Under the pieces are notes generated by a model, which saw nothing but the letters and a program-made list of their open reading frames with translations, searched no databases and was not told the DNA's origin. Made by a program: the position numbers and the translations under genes. Positions 31,674-39,164 of a DNA stretch of 47,382 nt are shown here, in pieces. The stretch's first letter is position 1, and every line of letters begins with the position of its first letter. Source of the DNA: JAICYJ01 sp045806525 (lineage in GTDB: Bacteria; Actinomycetota; Thermoleophilia; Gaiellales; JAICJC01); NCBI GenBank assembly GCA_045806525.1, contig JBJMJD010000007.1:1-47382 (forward strand), written 5' to 3'.

Positions 31674-32170
31674 CGCGCCGCCGCCTGGGCCAGCCGCCGC
31701 CCCCGGTTGCGCACCGCGTGGCAGATGGCCACCGCCAGCGCGTCGGTGGCGTGGTCGCTGGCAGCGGCCAGGTCGGCCGAGAGCATCGCGCCAACCATCC
31801 GCTGCACCTGCAGCTTGTCGGCGCGGCCGTAGCCGCAGACCGCCGCCTTCACCTCGGCCGGCGGATACGCAGCCGCGTCCAGCCCGGCCTGACCGCAGGC
31901 GGCCAGCACGGCTCCCCGCGCCTGGCCGACCGACAGCACCGCGCGCGGGTTCACCCCCACGAACAGATCCTCCATGGCAACCGCGTCGGGCGCGTGCTGG
32001 GCGATCAGCGCCGCCACCCGGGCGTGGATCTCACCCATCCTCCGGGACGGATCCGCGCGGGCCGGCGTCGAGATCAGACCGTGGTCGAGGGCGCGCAGCG
32101 TCGAGCCCTCCGCCGAGATCACGCCGAAGCCGGTCGAGGCCGTACCGGGGTCGATGCCGAGCACGATCAT
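31670..32170 (-). CDS. ruvC: Holliday junction resolvase RuvC
   Basis: A protein of 166 residues with the four acidic residues of the RNase H-like active site: Asp7 (GIDPGTASTGFG), Glu67 (AMEDLF), and ASDHATDALAVAICH near 138-150 with Asp139 and Asp143. It cuts Holliday junctions symmetrically. It heads the run ruvC-ruvA-ruvB-pip-coa1like-queA-tgt-secDF. ATG 32170 has TAGACT 8 nt upstream. Confidence 0.97.
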   Translation of the reverse strand: MIVLGIDPGTASTGFGVISAEGSTLRALDHGLISTPARADPSRRMGEIHARVAALIAQHAPDAVAMEDLFVGVNPRAVLSVGQARGAVLAACGQAGLDAAAYPPAEVKAAVCGYGRADKLQVQRMVGAMLSADLAAASDHATDALAVAICHAVRNRGRRLAQAAAR

Positions 32171-32178
32171 CTGGCCGC

Positions 32179-32184
32179 AGTCTA
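32179..32184 (-). promoter_or_regulatory. -10 box TAGACT for the ruvC operon
   Basis: Minus strand reads TAGACT, GCGGCCAG, ATG 32170: an 8-nt gap. It may drive the whole eight-gene run. Confidence 0.5.
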
Positions 32185-32250
32185 CCGGCGCGGGCGGACG
32201 CGACCGAACGGGCGTTCGCTGCCGCCAAGCCCCTCTGAATCATGCCCCGG

Positions 32251-32256
32251 TACAGT
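32251..32256 (+). promoter_or_regulatory. -10 box TACAGT for the DedA-family gene
   Basis: TACAGT, then GCTTTGC, then ATG 32264: a 7-nt gap, leaderless geometry. Confidence 0.55.
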
Positions 32257-32263
32257 GCTTTGC

Positions 32264-32980
32264 ATGGAGATCAGCCGCCCGGCCGAGCGGTGGTGGCTGC
32301 CGCCCGTGCTGCGGCTGGCGGCGGCATTCTCGGCCGTCGCCGTTGCGGGCCTCATCATCTGGCAGGTGCTGAAGCACGTCGACCTGCCCAGCGCCGACTC
32401 GCTGCTGCACGACTACGGGTACCTGGGCGTGGCCATCGGCGCGTTTGGCGACAGCTTCGGCCTGCCCTCCTCGGGCGAGATCGTGCTGCTGGCAGCCGCC
32501 GCTGCCGCGGCCACCTCCAACGAGTTCAGCCTGCCGCTGGTGCTGCTGGTGGCGTGGGCGTTCGCGCTGGCCGGCGACCTCTGCGCCTACGGTATCGGCC
32601 GCGCCGCCGGCCCTGGCGTGCTGCGTCGCTTCGGCGTGCACGAGGACAGCTCCGTGCACGTCTTCATGGCGCGCTACGGCGCGCGCGCGGTGGCCGCAGG
32701 CAGGCTGATCGCGGGCATCCGCACCAAGCTGGCGATCGTCTCCGGCAGCACCCGCATGCCGTTCCACCGCTACCTGTTCGCGGACGCACTCGGCGCCGCT
32801 GTGTGGGCGGTCGTGGTCGGCGGGCTCGGCTACCTGTTCTCGAGCTCCGTGTCGACGCTGATCGACCGCTTCGGTTCGGCCAGCCACGTCGTCGGCGCGA
32901 TCGCGATCGTCGCAGTCGGGGCGCTGGTGCTCTACCTGTGCGTGCGCTACGTGCTGCGGTTTCGCCCGGCGCCGGCCTGA
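32264..32980 (+). CDS. DedA-family membrane protein
   Basis: A protein of 238 residues. The first hydrophobic helix (LRLAAAFSAVAVAGLIIWQVL) is followed by the DedA domain: YGYLGVAIGAFGDSFGLPSSGEIVLLAAAAAAA (the family's F..s...P.pge...l..G re-entrant region), AFALAGDLCAYGIGRAAG, VFMARYGARAVAAGRLIAGIRTKLAIVSGSTRMPFHRYLFADALGAAVWA (the F..R..P..R...s..aG...m....F motif, altered) and a last helix. DedA/VTT proteins flip undecaprenyl phosphate or other phospholipids. The motif has IRTK in place of the usual VR, so the substrate may differ. It stands alone; its stop is 19 bp from the convergent yebC stop. Confidence 0.88.
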   Translation: MEISRPAERWWLPPVLRLAAAFSAVAVAGLIIWQVLKHVDLPSADSLLHDYGYLGVAIGAFGDSFGLPSSGEIVLLAAAAAAATSNEFSLPLVLLVAWAFALAGDLCAYGIGRAAGPGVLRRFGVHEDSSVHVFMARYGARAVAAGRLIAGIRTKLAIVSGSTRMPFHRYLFADALGAAVWAVVVGGLGYLFSSSVSTLIDRFGSASHVVGAIAIVAVGALVLYLCVRYVLRFRPAPA

Positions 32981-32999
32981 ACGGCGACCGCGCCTGACG

Positions 33000-33752
33000 C
33001 TACCCCGCCACCGCTTCGAGCACCGCGTCGGGGATGTCGAAGTTGGCGTACACGTCCTGCACGTCGTCGTTGTCCTCGAGCGCGTCGATCAGGCGCAGCA
33101 GCTTGCGGGCGGCGTCCTCGTCCAAAGCCACGGTGTTCTTGGGCACCAGCGTCAGCTCGGCCGAGCTGATCGGCATGCCGGACGCCTCGAGCGCGTCGCG
33201 CACCACGGCCAGGTCTCCTGCGTCGGTGATCACCTGCCAGACATCGCCGTCCAGCTGCGCGTCCTGCGCACCGGCATCAGCAGCCTGCAGCACCATCTCG
33301 TCCTCATCCAGCTGATCGGACGACACGAGCACCACGCCCTTGCGCTCGAACTGCCACGCCACCGAGCCCGGCGTGCCCAGGCTGGCGTTGTGCTTGCTGA
33401 AGATCGCCCGCACGTCGGCGGCGGTGCGGTTGCGGTTGTCGGTGAGCGCCTCGACGATGATCGCGACGCCCTCCGGCCCGTAGCCCTCGTACGTGATCGC
33501 GTCGTACGCGTCGGTGCCCTCGCCGCTGCCGGCTCCGCGCTGGACGGCCCGCTCGATGTTGTCCTTCGGCATCGAGTACGACCGTGCCTTGGCGATCGCG
33601 GCGGCCAGCGATGCGTTCGCGGCCGGGTCGGGGCCGCCTTCCTTGGCGGCCACGATGATCGCCCGCGAGAGCTTCGTGAAGAGCTTGCCCCGCTTCTTGT
33701 CCTCGGCGCCCTTCTTGTGCTTGATGGTCGACCATTTCGAGTGGCCGCTCAT
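33000..33752 (-). CDS. yebC: YebC/PmpR-family protein (TACO1-like)
   Basis: A protein of 250 residues. MSGHSKWSTIKHKKGAEDKKRGKLFTKLSRAIIVAAKEGG is the invariant YebC start, with NASLAAAIAKARSYSMPKDNIERAVQRGAG, YEGYGPEGVAIIVEALTDNRNRTAADVRAIFSKHNASLGTPGSVAWQF and the C-terminal domain. The family was described as transcription regulators, and more recently as translation factors that ease ribosome stalling on proline-rich stretches. It overlaps pdxT by 4 bp at the start and is last of pdxS-pdxT-yebC, a common actinobacterial order. Confidence 0.96.
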   Translation of the reverse strand: MSGHSKWSTIKHKKGAEDKKRGKLFTKLSRAIIVAAKEGGPDPAANASLAAAIAKARSYSMPKDNIERAVQRGAGSGEGTDAYDAITYEGYGPEGVAIIVEALTDNRNRTAADVRAIFSKHNASLGTPGSVAWQFERKGVVLVSSDQLDEDEMVLQAADAGAQDAQLDGDVWQVITDAGDLAVVRDALEASGMPISSAELTLVPKNTVALDEDAARKLLRLIDALEDNDDVQDVYANFDIPDAVLEAVAG

Positions 33753-34348
33753 GCCGCCACCGCCCCGCGCGCCCGCTGAACCATCTCGGCGAAGCGCCGG
33801 TGCAGCCGCCGGTCGCGGGTCAGCTCCGGGTGAAAGGCCGTCACCAGCACCGACCCCTGCTGCGCGGCCACCGCGTGGCCGCCGTGCTCCGCGAGCACCT
33901 GCACCCCGTCGCCCGCCGACTCGATCCAGGGTGCCCGGATGAAGACGCCTGTGAGCGGCTCCGGCTCACCCGCCAGCGCCAGCGCGGCCTCGAAGCTGGA
34001 CACCTGGCGGCCGAAGGCGTTGCGCCGCACGACCAGGTCGATCAGCCCCAGGTAGCGCTGGTCGGGCAGGCCGTCGACGGCCTTGCTGGCAACCAGGATC
34101 ATGCCGGCGCAGGTGCCGAACACGGGCGCGCCGGCTGCATGCAGCTCGCGGATCGGCGTCTCCAGCCCGTAGGCGACCATCAGCTTGGACATGGTCGTCG
34201 ACTCGCCCCCCGGGATCACCAGACCCTCCAGCCCGGCCAGCTCCCCCGCCTGCCGCACCTCGACCGGCTCCAGGCCGACGTCGGCCAGCGCTCGGCAGTG
34301 CTCGCGGAATGCGCCCTGCAGGGCGAGGACTCCGACCTTACCAGCCAC
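33749..34348 (-). CDS. pdxT: Pyridoxal 5'-phosphate synthase glutaminase subunit PdxT
   Basis: A protein of 199 residues, class I glutamine amidotransferase. KVGVLALQGAFREHCRAL opens it, LVIPGGESTTMSKLM binds glutamine, the nucleophile is Cys in PVFGTCAGMILVA, and His/Glu are in VTAFHPELTRD. It supplies ammonia to PdxS. It overlaps the end of pdxS by 11 bp and yebC by 4 bp. Confidence 0.97.
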   Translation of the reverse strand: MAGKVGVLALQGAFREHCRALADVGLEPVEVRQAGELAGLEGLVIPGGESTTMSKLMVAYGLETPIRELHAAGAPVFGTCAGMILVASKAVDGLPDQRYLGLIDLVVRRNAFGRQVSSFEAALALAGEPEPLTGVFIRAPWIESAGDGVQVLAEHGGHAVAAQQGSVLVTAFHPELTRDRRLHRRFAEMVQRARGAVAA

Positions 34349-35228
34349 GCGTCTGCAGCAGACCGTCCTCGCCCAGCTCCGACATCTCGATCCCGACCAT
34401 GGGCTCGCCCAGGCCGGTCGACACCTCGGCCAGCACGGCCGCGTCGTTGAAGTGAGTGGTGGCCTTGACGATGGCGGACGCCCGCTGTGCGGGGTCGCCG
34501 CTCTTGAAGATGCCGGAGCCGACGAAGACGCCGTCTGCCCCCAGCTGCATCATCATGGCCGCGTCGGCCGGGGTGGCGAGGCCGCCCGCAGTGAACGTGA
34601 CCACCGGAAGCCGGCCGTTCTCGGCCACGTTGCGGATCAGGTCGTAGGGCGCGCGGTGCTCCTTGGCGGCCGAGTACAGCTCGTTCTCGTCCATCGACTG
34701 CAGGCGGCGTATGTCGCCTAGGATCGACCGCATGTGGCGGGTGGCCTCGACCACGTTGCCGGTTCCGGCCTCGCCCTTACTGCGGATCATGGCCGCGCCC
34801 TCCGCGATCCGGCGCAGCGCCTCGCCAAGGTTGGTGGCGCCGCAGACGAACGGCACCTTGAAGTCCCACTTGTTGATGTGGTTGCTCTCGTCGGCCGGCG
34901 TCAGCACCTCGGACTCGTCGATGTAATCGACCTCGAGCGCCTCCAGGATCTGGGCCTCGACGAAGTGGCCGATGCGAGCCTTCGCCATCACCGGGATCGT
35001 GACCGTCTCCTGGATCTCACGGATCTTGGTCGGATCGGCCATCCGTGCGACGCCGCCGTCGCGGCGGATGTCGGCCGGCACGCGCTCGAGCGCCATCACC
35101 GCGCACGCACCCGCGTCCTCGGCGATGCGCGCCTGCTCGGCGTTGGTCACGTCCATGATCACGCCACCCTTGAGCATCTCGGCGAGGCCGCTCTTGACAC
35201 GCATGGTTCCGGTTTCAGCCACTGACAT
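34338..35228 (-). CDS. pdxS: Pyridoxal 5'-phosphate synthase subunit PdxS
   Basis: A protein of 296 residues. VKSGLAEMLKGGVIMDVTNAEQARIAEDAGACAVMALERVPADIR, PVMAKARIGHFVEAQILEALEVDYIDESEVLTPAD, PFVCGATNLGEALRRIAEGAAMIRSKGEAGTGN and LGADGVFVGSGIFKSGDPAQRA are the PdxS TIM-barrel blocks, including both catalytic lysines. It builds PLP from ribose 5-phosphate, glyceraldehyde 3-phosphate and ammonia. GGAGG directly abuts ATG 35228; GTG 35222 (third codon) would give a normal 6-nt spacing and may be the real start. Confidence 0.97.
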   Translation of the reverse strand: MSVAETGTMRVKSGLAEMLKGGVIMDVTNAEQARIAEDAGACAVMALERVPADIRRDGGVARMADPTKIREIQETVTIPVMAKARIGHFVEAQILEALEVDYIDESEVLTPADESNHINKWDFKVPFVCGATNLGEALRRIAEGAAMIRSKGEAGTGNVVEATRHMRSILGDIRRLQSMDENELYSAAKEHRAPYDLIRNVAENGRLPVVTFTAGGLATPADAAMMMQLGADGVFVGSGIFKSGDPAQRASAIVKATTHFNDAAVLAEVSTGLGEPMVGIEMSELGEDGLLQTRGW

Positions 35229-35252
35229 CCTCCGTCCGAAGTTCTGGACTGA

Positions 35253-35258
35253 AGTGTA
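35253..35258 (-). promoter_or_regulatory. -10 box TACACT for pdxS-pdxT-yebC
   Basis: It lies 24 nt upstream of ATG 35228 with a GGAGG between, so unlike most neighbours this operon should have a short leader. Confidence 0.45.
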
Positions 35259-35284
35259 GTGCAGTCGCGTGCGGCTGCCGCCGC

Positions 35285-36046
35285 TCAGCTGCTGGTCTTG
35301 AGCCGCTCGAGCCGGTCGGCGTCGAGCACCCAGATCAGCCGCTCACGGACGTCGATCAGGCCGGCGTCGCGCATCTCGTTCAGAACCTTCGTCAGCGTCT
35401 CGCGGCTGGTGCCGATCATCTCGGCCAGCTGCATGTGCGTGAAGCGCTCGTCGATGCGGATGCCGTTGGGGGTGACCCTGCCGTAGCGGTCCATCAGCTC
35501 CAGCAGCTTGCCGGCCAGCCGCGATGGCACCGGCCGGAAGGCCAGCGCCTCGATCTGGTCCTCGGCCGTCCGCAGCCGCTCGGATAGCGACCGCATCAGA
35601 TTCAGCGCCATCCGCGGGTGCTCGCCGATCGTCCGCTCGAGATCGGCCACCCGCAGGATCCGCACCACGGAGTCGGTCATGGCCTCGGCGTAGGCATCGT
35701 GCATGGGCTCGTCCAGCACCGACACCTGCCCGAAGGTCGCACCCGGGTCGAGCATCGAAAGCGTCACCTGACGCCCGTCCGCGGCGCTCCGGAACAGCCG
35801 CACACGTCCGCTCTCGATCAGGAACATCGCCTCGCCGCGATCGAACGGCGAGTAGATCAGCTCGCCCTTTCGGAACGTCGCCATCGCGAACCGGTCGTCC
35901 AGATCAGCCAGGTCGGCGTCGTTCAGCCCGTCGAAGATCTCATGCTCGGCGTCTGCGATGATGTGCCCCACGCCCTCTCCATGCTCGGTGTCCATCTGTT
36001 CTACGTTCCGCCACCGGTGATGGTTTGAACGGTCGGCCCCAACCAT
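35285..36046 (-). CDS. Crp/Fnr-family transcription regulator
   Basis: Up to 253 residues. The cyclic-nucleotide-binding-type barrel runs from about residue 35 (IFDGLNDADLADLDDRFAMATFRKGELIYSPFDRGEAMFLIESGRVRLF ... LSMLDPGATFGQVSVLDEP), then a dimer helix, then a winged helix with recognition segment FTHMQLAEMIGTSRETLTKVLNEMRDAGLI. The phosphate-binding Arg-Ser of true CRP is not obvious, nor is an Fnr iron-sulfur cysteine cluster, so the ligand is unknown. The start is unsure: ATG 36046 gives 253 residues, ATG 35995 (MDTEHGEGV) 236. It diverges from a tRNA gene and is 56 bp upstream of the pdxS start on the other side. Confidence 0.92.
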   Translation of the reverse strand: MVGADRSNHHRWRNVEQMDTEHGEGVGHIIADAEHEIFDGLNDADLADLDDRFAMATFRKGELIYSPFDRGEAMFLIESGRVRLFRSAADGRQVTLSMLDPGATFGQVSVLDEPMHDAYAEAMTDSVVRILRVADLERTIGEHPRMALNLMRSLSERLRTAEDQIEALAFRPVPSRLAGKLLELMDRYGRVTPNGIRIDERFTHMQLAEMIGTSRETLTKVLNEMRDAGLIDVRERLIWVLDADRLERLKTSS

Positions 36047-36075
36047 TGGAAGGGAATGTGAAGCGCGTCACCGTT

Positions 36076-36081
36076 TACCAT
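36076..36081 (+). promoter_or_regulatory. -10 box TACCAT for the CAT-anticodon tRNA
   Basis: It lies 16 nt before the mature 5' end of the tRNA gene at 36098. No convincing -35 box is visible. Confidence 0.4.
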
Positions 36082-36097
36082 GGTGGGGCGCCCTCCG

Positions 36098-36170
36098 GGG
36101 GGTGTAGCTCAGCGGTTAGAGCAGCCCGCTCATAACGGGTTGGTCGCTGGTTCGATCCCAGCCGCCCCCA
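36098..36170 (+). tRNA. tRNA with CAT anticodon (elongator Met or Ile2)
   Basis: 73 nt that fold as a full cloverleaf. The acceptor GGGGGTG/CGCCCCC has one G-T pair, the D-arm is GCTC...GAGC, the anticodon stem GCCCG/CGGGT encloses loop CTCATAA (anticodon 36131-36133), and the T-arm is GCTGG TTCGATC CCAGC. The discriminator is A and CCA is not encoded. It is not the initiator: positions 1 and 72 pair, and the GGG:CCC anticodon stem is absent. The run TTGGTCGCTGGTTC resembles tRNA-Ile2, whose C34 becomes lysidine, but elongator Met is also possible. Confidence 0.93.
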
Positions 36171-36185
36171 TCGGCGCTCTCGCGC

Positions 36186-37235
36186 CTAGTTGTTGACGAT
36201 CCGGTAGATCGCGCTCTGGGTGGCGAAGTACAGCCACCGGCCCGGCCCGGACGAGACATCGATGATCCCCGACGGCGCGTGGTAAGTCAGCGAGATGGAC
36301 TTGACCGACGTGCCGGCGCGGTTCAGCGTGATCCTGCGCAGCGTGCCGGTGTTGTAGTCGCCCATGTAGATCGATCCCCGCATGCGCTTGACGCGACCCC
36401 GGTACCACCACGGGTCGGTCGGCGCGATCGTCGGTGTCCAGCGCTTGAGCGGCGCCACCGGGCGCGGCCCCACGCCGTTGGTGCCGCACGCATAGCCGTT
36501 GCCCCAGCCGTAGTTGCGGCCCTTCATGATGTGGTTCAGCTCATCGTCACAGTTGGGGCCGTTCTCGGTCTCGTACAGCAGGTTCGTGTTCGGCTTGGCC
36601 GTCAGCCCAAAGCCGTTTCGGTGGCCGTACGACCAGATCGCGGTGCGGCGGCCGCCCAGGACCGGGTTGGTGCGTGGGATCGACCCGTCGCGGTTGTAGC
36701 GCAGCACCTTCCCCAGCCTCGTGTGGAGGTTCTTGGCATTCCCCGGGTCGTGGTTCTCGCCGACGGTCACGAACAGCTTGTCGCGCAGGAAGAAGAGCTG
36801 GCCGCCGTTGTGATAGCCGGCCACCGTCGGGATTCGTGTGATGAGCGGATGCGCGTGCGTGCAGCGGTTGTTCGTCACCGTGAAGCGCGTGACCCGGTTC
36901 TCGAGCGGCGACCGTTTCGTGAAGTAGACGTACAGGTGGTGGTTGGTGCGGTAGCCGGGGTCGAGCACCAGGCCGAGCGCGCCGCGCTCGCCGTCGCTGA
37001 CCACGTCTAGCGTGACACAGGGGCGCGGAAGCAGCCTGCGGTTCACGATCACCCGGATTGCGCCGGTCTTCTCCGTGTAGAACAGCTTGGTCGACCTGGG
37101 CACGTAGGCCATGTCGACAACCTGGTTGAGGCCGTGCTTGAACACCTCCACGTGCGTGCCACGGGTGAGCGCATGCGCCTGGCTGGGCGCGGCCAGCGCC
37201 ACGACCAGGAGCACGGCCGCGAGCGGCTTCCTCAC
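36186..37235 (-). CDS. Secreted PQQ-type sugar dehydrogenase-like beta-propeller protein
   Basis: A protein of 349 residues. MRKPLAAVLLVVALAAPSQAHA is a signal peptide with a likely AHA cut site. The rest is a six-bladed propeller of the soluble glucose/sorbosone dehydrogenase family: VVDMAYVPRSTKLFYTEKTGAIRVI, GERGALGLVLDPGYRTNHHLYVYFT, YHNGGQLFFLRDKLFVTVGE (the HNGG block), GKVLRYNRDGSIP, IWSYGHRNGFGLT and ENGPNCDDELNHIMKGRNYGWGNGYACG. PQQ use is known for some members only. It is shorter than soluble glucose dehydrogenase (about 450). It overlaps the O-methyltransferase stop by 4 bp. Confidence 0.9.
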   Translation of the reverse strand: MRKPLAAVLLVVALAAPSQAHALTRGTHVEVFKHGLNQVVDMAYVPRSTKLFYTEKTGAIRVIVNRRLLPRPCVTLDVVSDGERGALGLVLDPGYRTNHHLYVYFTKRSPLENRVTRFTVTNNRCTHAHPLITRIPTVAGYHNGGQLFFLRDKLFVTVGENHDPGNAKNLHTRLGKVLRYNRDGSIPRTNPVLGGRRTAIWSYGHRNGFGLTAKPNTNLLYETENGPNCDDELNHIMKGRNYGWGNGYACGTNGVGPRPVAPLKRWTPTIAPTDPWWYRGRVKRMRGSIYMGDYNTGTLRRITLNRAGTSVKSISLTYHAPSGIIDVSSGPGRWLYFATQSAIYRIVNN

Positions 37236-37873
37236 CGGCGTACCCCGACCAGCACGCCGTCGCCGACCGGCAGCAGCGCAGCCACCATGTCGGAGCGCTC
37301 GAGCAGCGACGCGTTGACGCGGCGCATGGTCGCGATCGCCTGCTCGGACCAGCCGCCGTCAGCGCGTCCCTCGGCCACGAGCCCGCTCAAAAGGGTGTTG
37401 TCCACCACCACCAGCCCGCCGCTTCGCAGCAGCGGCAGGGCCAGCTCCAGGTGGGCCGGGTAGTCGCCCTTGAGGCCGTCGAGGAACACCATGTCCCAGG
37501 CCTCGCGGTCGAGCTCCGCGAGACCCTCGCCGGCGTCGCGCAGCCGCAGGTCGGCATGCTCCCCGACGCCGGCGCGTTCGAGGTAGCTGCGCGCGGCCCG
37601 CTGGCGATCGGGGTCGATCTCGAACGAGACGATCAGCCCATCGGGAGCCATCGCGCGTGCGATGTAGAGCGTTGACACGCCGATCGCCGTACCCACCTCC
37701 ACGACGCGCCTGGCGCCACACGCGGCGGCGAGCACACCCAGAAGAGCCCCGGTCGAGGGCACCACGATCGGGATCTCGTCCCGGCGCCCGTGCTCTTCCA
37801 TCTCCAGGAGCAGCGCGTCGGGCTGCGGCCGCGACTCGAGCAGGTAGCCACTGACTGCGTCGGTGACGATCAC
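37232..37873 (-). CDS. Class I SAM-dependent O-methyltransferase (catechol/caffeoyl-CoA type)
   Basis: A protein of 213 residues. Motif I is RVVEVGTAIGVSTLYIARAM, the acidic SAM ribose contact is IVSFEIDPDRQ, the metal site includes MVFLDGLKGDYPAHLELA, and VVVDNTLLSG supplies Asp-Asn ligands. This is the Mg-dependent Methyltransf_3 family. The acceptor hydroxyl is unknown. GTG 37873 has TAGGCT 7 nt upstream, and the stop overlaps the dehydrogenase start, so the two genes form an operon. Confidence 0.9.
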   Translation of the reverse strand: MIVTDAVSGYLLESRPQPDALLLEMEEHGRRDEIPIVVPSTGALLGVLAAACGARRVVEVGTAIGVSTLYIARAMAPDGLIVSFEIDPDRQRAARSYLERAGVGEHADLRLRDAGEGLAELDREAWDMVFLDGLKGDYPAHLELALPLLRSGGLVVVDNTLLSGLVAEGRADGGWSEQAIATMRRVNASLLERSDMVAALLPVGDGVLVGVRR

Positions 37874-37880
37874 GCGGCCG

Positions 37881-37886
37881 AGCCTA
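37881..37886 (-). promoter_or_regulatory. -10 box TAGGCT for the O-methyltransferase gene
   Basis: Minus strand reads TAGGCT, CGGCCGC, GTG 37873: a 7-nt gap. Confidence 0.5.
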
Positions 37887-37900
37887 GCGGCTCTGCCGGC

Positions 37901-38530
37901 TCAGTTCCACTTGAACGAGTTGGCCATCAGGTTCCAGGCGTCGTTGTTGTTGACGCCCTTCACCGAGCTCATCGACAGCAGCAGGAGCTTGCCGTCTTTC
38001 CAGAACAGGTAGCGGTTGACGACCAGCGTGTCCTTGGGTGAATCGGCGCCGGGCCCGGTCGGCCGCACCTGCTCGATGACCGCCATCGTCACCTTGTCCT
38101 TGCCGACCTTGATCTCGCTGGCGGGCTGGACGATCTTGGAGATGATCTTGTCGTCATGCTGCTTTAGCATCGCTTCGAGCTGCTTCTGGTAGCCCTTGTA
38201 GAACGGCGCCTTGGGGCGTGGTCTGATCACGGCGGTGATGGCGTCGCCGAAGCGCGCGATCCGCACCTCGGTGCCCTTCTCCGCGATCCGCCATCCACCC
38301 GGGTACTCGAACGAGTAACCGGCGTCCTTGTTGGTGTACACCGGAAACAGGACGCCTGTCGGGGCGGTGCCGCTGGCGGGCGTGAAGGTCGATGACGGGT
38401 TGGCGCTGCCGCTCGGGCCGGAACCCGACGTCGATCCGCCGCCGCTGGACGATGAGCTACATCCGGACAGCACGACGCCGACGACAACAGCCGCCGCGCA
38501 CAGCAGGGATCTGGAACCGGTGTTGCCCAT
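37901..38530 (-). CDS. Putative lipoprotein with PsbP/DUF1795-like domain
   Basis: A protein of 209 residues. A lipoprotein signal (LLCAAAVVVGVVLSGC) gives lipobox LSGC with Cys near residue 24, then a Ser/Gly/Pro linker of about 35 residues. The domain begins YTNKDAGYSFEYPGGWRIAEKG and continues to the end (LFWKDGKLLLLSMSSVKGVNNNDAWNLMANSFKWN), a pattern seen in PsbP-like and related small proteins. It should sit on the outer face of the membrane; its role is unknown. GGAGG lies only 1 nt before ATG 38530, and no other start is close. Confidence 0.8.
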   Translation of the reverse strand: MGNTGSRSLLCAAAVVVGVVLSGCSSSSSGGGSTSGSGPSGSANPSSTFTPASGTAPTGVLFPVYTNKDAGYSFEYPGGWRIAEKGTEVRIARFGDAITAVIRPRPKAPFYKGYQKQLEAMLKQHDDKIISKIVQPASEIKVGKDKVTMAVIEQVRPTGPGADSPKDTLVVNRYLFWKDGKLLLLSMSSVKGVNNNDAWNLMANSFKWN

Positions 38531-38544
38531 GCCTCCGAAACTCG

Positions 38545-38573
38545 AGTGTGCGTGAATAACGCCAAGCCGTCAA
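38545..38573 (-). promoter_or_regulatory. -35/-10 promoter of the lipoprotein gene
   Basis: Minus strand: TTGACG (38568-38573), a 17-bp spacer, then CACACT (38545-38550), 14 nt before ATG 38530. This is one of the few places with a recognisable -35 box and a short leader. Confidence 0.45.
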
Positions 38574-38705
38574 GAGTGCAAACCAACATCAGCTCAATCG
38601 ACCGGCCCAGCCTAGCCTAGCGCGAGCCCCCCGCCCTGCGCGGCAGCCGTCTCACGCTCGTATCAGGAACTTCACCGGTCGGCCACGCACGAAACACGAG
38701 CCGGC

Positions 38706-39125
38706 TCAGGCGCCGGGGCGCTCCATCGCACGCTCGCTGGCGGCTCCGAATCCGAGCTTGCGATACAGCGGCTGCAAGTCGCCGGTGTGCAGCATCCAGC
38801 GGGCGTTCGCCAGCTCGCCGGAATCCACCATCTCCCGCACCATCGCTTCGCCCAACCCCATACCGCGATGCTCCTCGAGCACGTAGACGTCGGCCAGATA
38901 GGCGTGGACGGCACCGTCGGAAACGGCCCGGCAGTAGCCGACCAGGGCGCCGTCGTGATACAGCCCAAGCACCCTGTAGGAGTTGCGCACCAGCAGCGCC
39001 ACCGTGTCGAACGGCCGGCCCAGCGCCCAGTACGCCTGCTCCGAGAGAAACCGGTGCACCGCGTCCACGTCGATGCGGTCGCGGTCGTCGTCGAGCTCGT
39101 AGCCGGGCAGGATCTCGCGTCGCAT
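38706..39125 (-). CDS. GNAT-family N-acetyltransferase
   Basis: A protein of 139 residues (MRREILPGYELDDDRDRID). It contains PFDTVALLVRNSYRVLGLYHDGALVGYCRAVSDG, VYVLEEHRGMGLGEAMVREMV (the acetyl-CoA loop R/H-x-x-G-x-G) and MLHTGDLQPLYRKLGF, the 'lht.da..lY...GF' ending of a common GNAT subgroup. The acceptor is unknown. ATG 39125 is favoured over an ATG at 39143 because TAGCCT lies 8 nt upstream of it and overlaps the extra codons. Confidence 0.87.
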   Translation of the reverse strand: MRREILPGYELDDDRDRIDVDAVHRFLSEQAYWALGRPFDTVALLVRNSYRVLGLYHDGALVGYCRAVSDGAVHAYLADVYVLEEHRGMGLGEAMVREMVDSGELANARWMLHTGDLQPLYRKLGFGAASERAMERPGA

Positions 39126-39133
39126 GCGCGGCC

Positions 39134-39139
39134 AGGCTA
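39134..39139 (-). promoter_or_regulatory. -10 box TAGCCT for the GNAT gene
   Basis: Minus strand reads TAGCCT, GGCCGCGC, ATG 39125: an 8-nt gap. Confidence 0.5.
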
Positions 39140-39152
39140 GCACCGGGCCGCG

Positions 39153-39158
39153 TACGAT
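39153..39158 (+). promoter_or_regulatory. -10 box TACGAT for the leader peptide and nuclease-like gene
   Basis: TACGAT, TCGCCC, then ATG 39165: a 6-nt gap like other leaderless starts here, but the ATG opens a short reading frame rather than the main gene. Confidence 0.45.
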
Positions 39159-39164
39159 TCGCCC

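Noticed and set aside
36047..36097. A clear promoter for the Crp-family gene
   Set aside because: No TAnnnT box lies at a suitable distance from either candidate start.
38516..38527. ACCGGTGTTGCC at the start of the lipoprotein gene matching the core of the 22391/22521 repeat
   Set aside because: Only 12 bases match and they fall in coding DNA; probably chance in GC-rich sequence.
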